Assembly (NCBI GenBank): GCA_030427205.1
Contig: JAUHXC010000022.1
Coordinates: 1-64,000, forward strand
Origin: a bacterium
GTDB taxonomy: Bacteria > Myxococcota_A > Bradymonadia > UBA7976 > UBA1532
Direction: 5' to 3'
DNA: 64,000 nt
Shown here: positions 41,949 to 49,376 of the stretch, piece after piece
Numbering within the stretch: the first letter of the stretch is position 1
Layout of the letters: the number at the start of each line of letters is the position of its first letter
Notes under the pieces: generated by a model
Told to the model about the DNA's origin: nothing
The model's database searches: none
What the model saw: only the letters and a program-made list of their open reading frames with translations
Made by a program: the position numbers and the translations under genes

Positions 41949-43108
41949 GGCACCCGGTTCTCGATCTGCCGCGGGCGGCAGCCCTCGGGCGCCGTGCGCG
42001 GGTTGCAGCTCACCGGCCACTCGTCCGACCCGGGCGCAGGAAACAGCGCGTCGGGGAACTTGCTGACGATCACGTGCACCCCCGCCGCGCTGGCCCGGGC
42101 GTAGGTCTCGGCGTCGTGGGCCTCGGTCCAGGTGATGAAGCCCTGGTCGACGACTTGCTCGGCGCGGGCGACGGCGGCCTCGTCTTCGAGCGGCGGGAAG
42201 AAGGCGAAGGCGGCGTCGTCGGCGGCCAGCTCGGCGTCGTCCGTGCCGTCGACGTAGGGCCAGAACAGCACCTCGGGCTCTTCGTCGAGGCCCCAGGCCA
42301 GATCGCGCAGGCTCTGGCGGGCCATGGGCTCGAGGATCACGAAGATGAAGCGCCCGCGCATGGCGTCGAGCGGCGGCCAGAGGCCCCGGGTGACGATCTC
42401 GCGCAGGGTGAGGCCGGGGTTCAGGGCGCGCAGGTCGTCGGGGGTGAAGACCTGCTCGCGGGTGAACTCGCCGGGTACCGGAAAGCGGCCCTCGTGCTCG
42501 CCGGTGATCACGTGCTGCAGGAAGTCGAGGGTGCCGTCGAAGCCGCCGTTCGGGACATCGATCGGGTCGTCCAGCGCGACGATGATGGGCGCGTGGCCAG
42601 GGTTGGCCCGAGACCACTCGCCGATGGGTCTGAAGCAGTCGCGGATGGAGTCGAGGCAACGGCTGCCGGGGTCGGCGAGGCCGTGGTGGAGCACCATGAA
42701 GACCTTGCTGGTATTGAAGACGAGGTTGAAGTGCAGCGCGCGCACGCCCTGTGTGCCGAGCTGGATCGGAAACTCGGGGTGCTCGAAGTCGGCGATCGGC
42801 GCAACCGCCCTCTCGACAAGGTGGTAGCTTTGGAAGCTGCCCCGCAGCGCGAGGTCAGGCAGCGTCAGCGGCGGCCCCGGCTCGGGTGGACGCTGGCGCG
42901 GATCAAGCTCGGGTCCAGCGTCGGGCGGGGCCGACAGCGCGTCGGGGCCAACGTCGACGGGTCCGAGATCCACCGGCTCGCCGAGAGCCCGGTCTGGTCG
43001 TTGGCCGCTCATGCCGTCCATCATGTCGTTCGTGTCGCTGGCGCAGCCGGTCGACAGCGTCGACATGATCATAAGAATGACGCGCGCTTGAGTCTGAATT
43101 CTGATCAC
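41945..43108 (-). CDS. PI-PLC-like phosphodiesterase lipoprotein
   Basis: 387 aa from the GTG at 43108. Lipobox LSTGC (Cys22) and an Asp/Pro-rich linker anchor it to the membrane. The catalytic region begins LTLPDLALRGSFQSYH, with the first catalytic-type His96, then VMVL-HHGLADPGSRC-like HH141-142 near Asp146, and IGEWSRANPGHAPIIVALDD, as in Ca2+-dependent phosphoinositide phospholipase C-type proteins. It therefore probably cleaves a phospholipid or glycerophosphodiester on the outside of the cell. The C-terminus carries two Cys in a conserved tail (SCNPRTAPEGC), duplicated in decayed form at 39818-39900. It is the first gene of a three-gene operon with a metzincin and a lipoprotein. Confidence 0.82.
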   Translation of the reverse strand: MIRIQTQARVILMIMSTLSTGCASDTNDMMDGMSGQRPDRALGEPVDLGPVDVGPDALSAPPDAGPELDPRQRPPEPGPPLTLPDLALRGSFQSYHLVERAVAPIADFEHPEFPIQLGTQGVRALHFNLVFNTSKVFMVLHHGLADPGSRCLDSIRDCFRPIGEWSRANPGHAPIIVALDDPIDVPNGGFDGTLDFLQHVITGEHEGRFPVPGEFTREQVFTPDDLRALNPGLTLREIVTRGLWPPLDAMRGRFIFVILEPMARQSLRDLAWGLDEEPEVLFWPYVDGTDDAELAADDAAFAFFPPLEDEAAVARAEQVVDQGFITWTEAHDAETYARASAAGVHVIVSKFPDALFPAPGSDEWPVSCNPRTAPEGCRPRQIENRVP

Positions 43109-43165
43109 CGGGCAGACTAGGGGACGAGCGGCGGGTGGTGTCCGAACGCGCCCGATTCGGGCGCT

Positions 43166-45367
43166 TCAGGGCACGGTGAGCCGGTGCATCTGCACGTGCA
43201 CCGGCAGGTGCCAGCCAGGGCACTCGGCGGCGCAGCGCGCTGCGGGCAGGTCGCGATCGATACAGGTCAGGTGGGCGCAAGCGGTGCTCTTGGCGTCGCC
43301 CAAGATGACCGCCGAGGCAAGCGAGGCAGGCACGACGAGGTCAAGGCGCCAGGCGGTCTCGCCGAAGGGCGTCGGCGGCAGGCAGGTCGGCATGGCTCCA
43401 AAGATCGGACGCATACCCGACAGTGCCAGCTTTGCCGTGCCACCCCACCACGTCGGCAGCGTCACGGCGCCGGGCATCGAGCGCTCGAACGTGCAGCCGA
43501 ACGGGGTGCAGCCCTCGGCGATCAGGGTCAAGCTCGGCGGCCGGTCGACGAGCCAGAACGCCTCGGCGCCGGGCACGAGCCCCGTTTCGACGGCCATCGT
43601 CGCCGCACCGGGGCCCTCGTCGGTCACGCTCAGCAGCAGCGGCGTCGCGCCGATCAGGCCCTGCACCACCGCCTCGCTGACCTCGGATGGCACATCGCCG
43701 GGCAAGCACGCCTGCGCCGCACTGCTCAGCCGGAGGGGCAGCGTGCGCCGCGCCAGCCGCTCGGTGGCCGGCAGCGGCTCGCACTTGGCGTACCGCTCGG
43801 GGTCCGCCGTCCAATCGTACGGCACCTGCTCGATCGGCTTCACGTCCGGCAGCGACTCGCGCATCGGGCGGAACGTCTGCGCGCAGCGCACGCCGTAGTG
43901 GGCCACCTCGACCCCCGGCGCCGCGAACTGCCGCTGCTCCACCGAGGCGGCGCCGAACTCGCTCGCCCAGCCGCCGCCGCGCACGATGCGCGGCCGGCGC
44001 AGATCATCCACCGGGGCGTGCAGCACCGGATCATCGGGTATATCGACCGCGAAATGCGCAGCCCTGCTGCAGTCGGCCCACGGCGCCTCGCACGGCGCGA
44101 GCTTCGCGTCGAAGACCCACTCGGCCACGTTGCCGATCGCGTCGGTGATCACCGACTCGCCGTCGATACCCTTCGTCGCGTGCCCGCCGCTCTGGCCCAC
44201 CGGCCGCGGCCCGGTCGCGCCGCACTCGGCGGTATTGGCCCCGTCGGCACACCCCTCGCCCTCGACCCCGCCGGTGGTGCCGCCGAAGGCCCGCAGCCAC
44301 TCCAGCTCGGTGGGCAGCCGCTTGCCGGCCCACTGGCAGTAATCGTACGCCACGCACCAATCCAGCCCGCCCGCCGGCAGGTCCGGATCAGCCGTCGAGC
44401 CGCACAGCGGGTGGCGCTCGTCTTCGGGCCGATCGCAGCGGCCGGTCACCTCGAGGAAGCGCCGCACCTGCCGCCGGGTGGCCTCGGCCTTGTCGATCAG
44501 CACGTCGTAATGCATGCGGGCCACCAGCGGCTTCTCCGAGCCGCGCAGGCGCACGTGCTCCGGGTCGAGCGGCACGTAGGCCGGCGGGCAATCCTCTTCG
44601 CCGGTGCGCCCGTGGCACTCGGGCGCCGAGACCGAGGGCACCAGGGTCTGGCAGGTCGGGCCGTCGTCGATCACGCCGTTGCCGTCGTCGTCGAGGCCGT
44701 CGCCGCAGTCCGCCTCGGCGCCGGTCAGCGGCTGCACGATCGCGGCGATGCGCGCCCCGCCGAGCGCCTGGGCGACCGGCTCGGCGGGCACCGGCTCGCA
44801 GGTCGAGTGGCCGTCGGCCGGCACGCAGCGCACGTCTCCGCCGCCGGCGGGCAGCGCGCAGGATACGCCCGCCGCGCCGCACGCCGCCCGGCTGAGCGGC
44901 GGCCCCTCCAAGCGCTCGTGCCCGTAGAGCAGCTCGTCGTCGGGCACCACGCCGAGCGGGCCGTTGGGTCGGCCACGGTACTGCTGGTCGTCGGCGACCT
45001 CGTCGATCCGCAGGTCGCAGTCCTCGTCGAGGCCGGTATTCGGCAGGTCCTCGGCCCCGCAGGGCTGGCAGCTCTCGGCGTCGAGCCCGAAGCACTCGCA
45101 GCCGTCGAGGTCGTCGAGGTCGAAATAGCCCGGCGCGCAGGTCCACCCGGGCTCGAGCCCGCACAGGTACTCGCTGTCCTCGTCAAAGACCGTGCAGCGT
45201 TGGTGCGCGTCGGCGACGCCCCAGATGTTGCAGGCGTGGCCGCAGAAGTAGCAGTGGTGCTTGTGGTTGATCGGGCTGGTCGTGCCGTCGGGGTTGGGGC
45301 ACTCGGGCGCGCAGCCTGCGAGGGCGAGCAAGGACAACATCAGCCATGGCAGGGCGCGCAGAAACAC
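43166..45367 (-). CDS. Formylglycine-generating-enzyme-like (SUMF1 fold) lipoprotein
   Basis: 733 aa, GTG start at 45367. Lipobox LALAGC (Cys19). A Cys/Asp-rich N-terminal region contains DEDCDLRIDE and DGLDDDGNGVIDDG motifs of the MopE type. The FGE/sulfatase-modifying domain (about 290-500) includes EATRRQVRRFLEV, VAYDYCQWAGKRLPTELEWL, AIGNVAEWVFDA, RIVRGGGWASEFGAASVEQR and HYGVRCAQTF. The active Cys pair of true formylglycine-generating enzymes (RGGSW-x-C region) is absent; VRGGGWASEF has no Cys there. It is thus more likely a binding or structural member of the family than a formylglycine former. A beta-rich tail of about 230 residues follows. Confidence 0.85.
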   Translation of the reverse strand: MFLRALPWLMLSLLALAGCAPECPNPDGTTSPINHKHHCYFCGHACNIWGVADAHQRCTVFDEDSEYLCGLEPGWTCAPGYFDLDDLDGCECFGLDAESCQPCGAEDLPNTGLDEDCDLRIDEVADDQQYRGRPNGPLGVVPDDELLYGHERLEGPPLSRAACGAAGVSCALPAGGGDVRCVPADGHSTCEPVPAEPVAQALGGARIAAIVQPLTGAEADCGDGLDDDGNGVIDDGPTCQTLVPSVSAPECHGRTGEEDCPPAYVPLDPEHVRLRGSEKPLVARMHYDVLIDKAEATRRQVRRFLEVTGRCDRPEDERHPLCGSTADPDLPAGGLDWCVAYDYCQWAGKRLPTELEWLRAFGGTTGGVEGEGCADGANTAECGATGPRPVGQSGGHATKGIDGESVITDAIGNVAEWVFDAKLAPCEAPWADCSRAAHFAVDIPDDPVLHAPVDDLRRPRIVRGGGWASEFGAASVEQRQFAAPGVEVAHYGVRCAQTFRPMRESLPDVKPIEQVPYDWTADPERYAKCEPLPATERLARRTLPLRLSSAAQACLPGDVPSEVSEAVVQGLIGATPLLLSVTDEGPGAATMAVETGLVPGAEAFWLVDRPPSLTLIAEGCTPFGCTFERSMPGAVTLPTWWGGTAKLALSGMRPIFGAMPTCLPPTPFGETAWRLDLVVPASLASAVILGDAKSTACAHLTCIDRDLPAARCAAECPGWHLPVHVQMHRLTVP

Positions 45368-45621
45368 AGTGTGAGTGCCCTCTCACCAAGTGAAGACAGC
45401 GACATCATGGCACCGGCGATGGCAGCGGGCAAGGCCGCGCAGGTGTGCGCACCGCCGCCGCGTGCCGTGCGCCTCGCCGAGCCCGCCCGCCGACGACCGG
45501 AGACAGTATTCGGCCGCGCGCCGCAGCGCGCCGCCGGACGCCGGGGCCTTGCGCAGGGCTGCGCGCTGCCCCCCACCCCGGTCGTATCGCCCTGGCTGAG
45601 GCCCGCCCGCCGGCGCCGTTG

Positions 45622-46054
45622 CGGTCGGAAGCGCTGGCCAAGGCCCGAACGCTGACCCCCACCTCGGTCGCGACCCCCTCACACAGGCTCTCGCGCCGAG
45701 CTCGCCTCGGTCGGAAGCGCTGGCCAAGGCCCGAACGCTGACCCCCACCTCGGTCGCGACCCCCTCATGCAGGCCCTCGCGCCGAGCTCGCCTCGGTCGG
45801 AAGCGCTGGCCAAGGCCCGAGCGCTGACCCCCGCCTCGGTCGTGACCCCCTTGCCGAGGGGTCCGCGCTGGATCCGACCTCGGTCGGAAGCGCTGACCAA
45901 GGCCCCAACGCTGACCCCCACCTCGGTCGTGACCCCCTCGCCAAGGGGTCCGCGCTGGATCCGACCTCGGTCGGAAGCGCTGACCAAGGCCCCAACGCTG
46001 ACCCCCACCTCGGTCGTGACCCCCTTGCCAAGGGGTCCGCGCTGGATCCGACCT
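45622..46054. repeat. Five tandem 86/87-bp units
   Basis: Units begin at CGGTCGGAAGCGCTG at 45622, 45708, 45794, 45881 and 45968, with spacings of 86, 86, 87 and 87 bp, and each contains ACCCCCACCTCGGTCG-type and CCGCGCTGGATCCG-type segments in the later copies. The last three units are the most alike, sharing CCAAGGGGTCC. Confidence 0.92.
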
Positions 46055-46092
46055 CGGTCAGCACCCCTTGGCAAGGGGGTGCTGACCGAGGC
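46052..46092. repeat. Inverted junction between the two repeat blocks
   Basis: CCTCGGTCAGCACCCC (46052-46067) pairs with GGGGTGCTGACCGAGG (46077-46092). To the left the shared GACCGAGG/CCTCGGTC word reads in one orientation and to the right in the other, so the locus looks like an inverted pair of arrays with this hairpin at the join. Confidence 0.85.
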
Positions 46093-46272
46093 GGGGGTCA
46101 GCGATCAGCCCTTGCCGTGCAGTTTCGACCGAGGTCACCTCCAGCGCGGAGCCCTCACCCAGGGGATGACGACCGAGGCCGGGTCTGGCGCGAAGCCCTC
46201 GGCAAGGGGGTCGCGACCGAGGCGGGGGTCAGCGTCCGGCCCTGTGCCAGGGCTTTCGATCGGGGGCGGGGT

Positions 46273-46580
46273 CGGTCAGCACCCCCTGGCCAAGGGGTCC
46301 CGACCGAGGCCGGGGTCGGTCAGCACCCCTCGCCAAGGGGGTCCCGACCGAGGTGGGGGTCGGTCAGCACCCCTGGCCAAGGGGGTCCCGACCGAGGTGG
46401 GGGTCGGTCAGAACCCCTGGCCAAGGGGGTCCCGACCGAGGTCGGGGTCGGTCAGCACCCCTGGCCAAGGGGGTCCCGACCGAGGTGGGGGTCGGTCAGA
46501 ACCCCTGGCCAAGGGGGTCCCGACCGAGGTGGGGGTCGGTCGGCCCGGCCAAGGGGGTCCCGACCGAGGTCGGGGTCAGC
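46273..46580. repeat. Seven tandem 44-bp units
   Basis: Units begin at CGGTCAGCACC (or GAACC in two) at 46273, 46317, 46361, 46405, 46449, 46493 and 46537, exactly 44 bp apart. Each holds two small dyads: ACCCC with GGGGT around TGGCCAA, and GACCGA with TCGGTC around a G-rich loop. There are no spacers, so this is not CRISPR. The unit is about half of the 86/87-bp unit to the left. Confidence 0.93.
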
Positions 46581-46585
46581 GTCGA

Positions 46586-46840
46586 GCCCTGTCGCTGCAC
46601 ATCCGACCGAGCCCCGGCGCGAAGCCCTCGCCCCGGGGATCGGGACCGAGGCGGGGGTCGGCGTCCAGCCCTGTCGATGCGCAGCCCACCGCGCCTGCTC
46701 CGGCGCGAAGCCCTCGCCCCGGGGATCGCGACCGAGGTGGGGGTCGGCGTCGAGCCCTGTCGCTGGACATCCCACCGCGCCGGCCCCGGCGCGCAGCCCG
46801 AGCCCCGGTGGTGGCGACCGGGCCGGGTCTGCGCAGAGCG
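46586..46840. repeat. Degenerate 82-86-bp units at the right edge
   Basis: GCCCTGTCG recurs at 46586, 46668 and 46754, each followed by a GGCGCGAAGCCCTCGCCCCG-like segment and GACCGAGG(T/C)GGGGGTC. They grade into the 44-bp block on one side and into the stop codon of the next lipoprotein gene on the other. A related copy occurs at about 46175-46260. Confidence 0.75.
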
Positions 46841-46841
46841 C

Positions 46842-49319
46842 TCAGCGGGGGCCGAGCGACAGGCCGTAGTATTTCAGCGTCGCGGTCGTGCGCCCGTTCT
46901 GGGTGATGAAGTGGGCCCAGGCCACGGCGACGCGGTCGGCGCCGTCGACGGTGACCGCGCACTCGGTCTGGCCGCCGAAGACCTGGGCGACGCGCTCGCG
47001 CTGCCAGCCGTTGGCGGTCAGGCGGGCGGTGTAGAGCCACGCCTCGCGCCAGTAGCAGACCACCGGCCAGCCGTTGGCGTCGAGCTCGACGTCGAAGCCC
47101 CAGAACTGGCCGCCGAGCGCCGCCGGGTCGACCGTCTCGTAGGTCCAGCGGCCGCCCTCGCGGGTCGCGACGCGCAGTCGGGTATCGGGCTCGCGGGCGT
47201 AGCTGACCACCGGGCCCCGCGGGCCGACGCGCACGCCGCCGAGCAGCGCCGCCGGCTCGCCGACGGCCTCGACCACGCGGTCGCCGAAGTCGACGCCCCG
47301 GCGCCAGGTGAGATCGCCGCCGTAGTCGGGCTGGTAGACGAAGTGCACCGCGCCGGCGGCGTCGAGGGTGAAGTGCACGATGCCGTCGATGAACGGGTCG
47401 ACGCTCTGCAGCTCGCCCTGCCAGTCGTAGCGCGTCATCGAGCGGTTGACCGGGTTGTCGAGCGAGAGGCCCATCTGGGCCATCATCTGCCCGTCGACGA
47501 TGCGCCCGGCCACCGAGAAGCCCCACACGTTGCCGCCGGCGTTGTCCGGCAGCAGGTCGCGCAGCCGGTCGCCGGCGTCGCCGATCTGCATGCCGCCGCC
47601 CATCACCTCGCCGCGGTCGCGGCGGTCGTAGACCCAGCCGTGCACGATGCGCCCGTCGCCCATCCGCACCGCGCCGACCCGGATGGCGCGGCGGCCGGCG
47701 TCGCCGTTGTACAGCGCCTCGAAGCGCCAGCCGGCCTCGCGGTCGCGGGCGCCGGCCTCGACGTAGATCCCGCCGGCGGAGCGCACGCGGCCGACCATCA
47801 GGTAGGGGCGGCCGACGGCGTCGGTGGTCAGGTCGAGCCCGATGGTCGGGTAGGCGCCGGGCTGCGGCTCGAAGATCGTGGGGTTGCTGATCACCTCGAC
47901 CACGGGCCGCTCGCAGACGCCGTCGATCAGCACGTCGCCCTCTACGCACGACGTGATGACGCAGTCGCCCTCGCGGCAGGTGAAGGTCAGCCCGCTCTCG
48001 GGGCACAGGACGCACCGGCCGTCGCAGGCCCGGGCGCTGGCGGCGCAGTCGAGGCGGCAGCGGCCGTTGCTGCACCAGGCGTCCCCGATGCAGGCGTTGT
48101 CGCAGCGGCCGCAGTGTTCGTCGGTTCGCCCGATGTCGACGCAGGCGTCGCCGCACAGGGTCAGGCCCGCCGGGCAGGTATCGACGCAGTCTCCGGCGAC
48201 GCAGCGCGCCTCGCCGCCGTCGGGCGCGACGCAGGCGTCGTCGCAGCCCCCGCAGTGCGCCGGGTCGGTGTTCACGTCGACGCAGGCGCCGTCGCACAGC
48301 TGCTCGGCGGCGGCGCACGGCGCGAGGCACTCGCCGCCGACGCAGCGCCGGCGGCCTTCTCCGCCGGGGCAGACGTTGCCGCAGCGGCCGCAGTGCTGCA
48401 CGTCGGCGCGCACGTCGACGCAGACGGCGCCGCAGGCCTGGGCCGCGCCGGGGCATACGCCGCCGCACTGGCCGTCGACGCAGGTGGCCTCGCCGCCCTC
48501 GATGGCCGGGCAGGGGGTGTCGCAGCCGCCGCAGTGGGCCGGGTCGCTGTCGGGGTCGATACAGGCCTCGCCGCAGAGGCGGGTCTCGCCGGGGCAGGCG
48601 CCGGCGCACCGGCCGTCGACGCAGACGGGCGCCGCCTCGCCGATGGCCGGGCAGACGGTGCCGCAGCCGCCACAGTTGCTCGGATCGCCGCGTACGTCGA
48701 GGCAGGCGCCGTCGCAGGCGCCGCCGCCGGCGCAGAAGAGGGTGACGCGCACAGATCCCACCGTCTCGAGGCCGGCCTGGTCGAAGAAGCGGGCCCAGAG
48801 CGTGCGCTCGACCTCGCCGACGAACTCGATGGGCATCACCCGGTGCAGCGCGGCCCAGTCGACGTCGACCTGGTACGTGCCGCCGCCCGTCGCGGTGAAG
48901 GCGCCGTACGATCCGCCCATGGGGTCTTCGAGCACGCCGCCGAGCACGTCTTCGGGGCCGTCGTCGTCGGTGACGACCGCCGAGATACGCAGGCCCTGGC
49001 CTTCGGTGAGCCGGCGCACGTCGCTGTCGAGGCTGAGGATGCGCGGGGCGCCGGGGGCGGCGGGCGGCACGTCGGGCGCCGGCTCGGTATCGGTGGGCCC
49101 GGCGTCGGTGGGCCCGGCGTCGGTGGGCCCGGCGTCGGTGGGCCCGGCGTCGGTGGGCCCGGCGTCGGTGGGGGCGCCGTCCGGCCGGCCGTCGGTGGAC
49201 GCGGCGTCGGCGGCGCCGCGGTCGTCGTCGCCTCCGCCGCCGCCGCCGCCGGGCGGCACGCAGCCCCAGGCCAGGAGAGCGATCACGAACAGGGCAGCGG
49301 TCGGGCGCGTGACTGGCAT
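46842..49319 (-). CDS. Stig1-like Cys-rich lipoprotein with propeller-like C-terminus
   Basis: 825 aa. Lipobox LLAWGC (Cys20), then Gly-rich and PTDAG-repeat linkers (five perfect 15-bp copies at 49091-49165). Residues about 100-190 look like an Ig-type or cadherin-like domain (ILSLDSDVRRLTEGQGLRIS). Residues about 190-470 contain repeats of the form CG-x-C-x-D-x(n)-HCGGCD-x-C-x-C-x-G-x-C, as in CVDVNTDPAHCGGCDDACVA, the Stig1-type disulfide module. The C-terminal 350 residues (LTTDAVGRPYLMVGRVRS..., GAVRMGDGRIVHGWVYDRRD) show propeller-like strand repeats. An extracellular binding or adhesive role is likely; ligand unknown. Confidence 0.83.
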   Translation of the reverse strand: MPVTRPTAALFVIALLAWGCVPPGGGGGGGDDDRGAADAASTDGRPDGAPTDAGPTDAGPTDAGPTDAGPTDAGPTDTEPAPDVPPAAPGAPRILSLDSDVRRLTEGQGLRISAVVTDDDGPEDVLGGVLEDPMGGSYGAFTATGGGTYQVDVDWAALHRVMPIEFVGEVERTLWARFFDQAGLETVGSVRVTLFCAGGGACDGACLDVRGDPSNCGGCGTVCPAIGEAAPVCVDGRCAGACPGETRLCGEACIDPDSDPAHCGGCDTPCPAIEGGEATCVDGQCGGVCPGAAQACGAVCVDVRADVQHCGRCGNVCPGGEGRRRCVGGECLAPCAAAEQLCDGACVDVNTDPAHCGGCDDACVAPDGGEARCVAGDCVDTCPAGLTLCGDACVDIGRTDEHCGRCDNACIGDAWCSNGRCRLDCAASARACDGRCVLCPESGLTFTCREGDCVITSCVEGDVLIDGVCERPVVEVISNPTIFEPQPGAYPTIGLDLTTDAVGRPYLMVGRVRSAGGIYVEAGARDREAGWRFEALYNGDAGRRAIRVGAVRMGDGRIVHGWVYDRRDRGEVMGGGMQIGDAGDRLRDLLPDNAGGNVWGFSVAGRIVDGQMMAQMGLSLDNPVNRSMTRYDWQGELQSVDPFIDGIVHFTLDAAGAVHFVYQPDYGGDLTWRRGVDFGDRVVEAVGEPAALLGGVRVGPRGPVVSYAREPDTRLRVATREGGRWTYETVDPAALGGQFWGFDVELDANGWPVVCYWREAWLYTARLTANGWQRERVAQVFGGQTECAVTVDGADRVAVAWAHFITQNGRTTATLKYYGLSLGPR
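49091..49165. repeat. Five perfect 15-bp units encoding PTDAG
   Basis: CGGTGGGCCCGGCGT repeated five times with no change, giving the linker of the Stig1-like lipoprotein. A related but altered unit follows at 49166. Fifteen-bp in-frame units allow linker length variation, as in the AEPVID array at 35127. Confidence 0.93.
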
Positions 49320-49376
49320 GCGGGCACCTCCGGCGCGCGGGTGAGGGTTCGATGTCGGCCGAAGCGCGGCTTCGGG

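Larger units (their letters stand above)
45368..46841. other. 1.5-kb repeat-filled region with no supported gene
   Basis: This gap lies between two minus-strand lipoprotein genes. Both strands are open for long stretches only because the repeats lack stop codons. The 86-bp and 44-bp periods are not multiples of three and no start or signal fits, so I call it non-coding. The repeat blocks are listed separately; the left 250 bp carry no clear repeat but contain the promoter of the FGE-like gene. Confidence 0.7.

Noticed and set aside
45765..46064. A 29-residue repeat protein encoded by the 87-bp units on the minus strand.
   Set aside because: Other units are 86 bp and break frame; there is no signal, domain or ribosome-binding site.
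46273..46580. Possible CRISPR array.
   Set aside because: The 44-bp units are contiguous with no unique spacers and no cas genes are near; RtcR's CARF-type domain belongs to the Rtc pathway.
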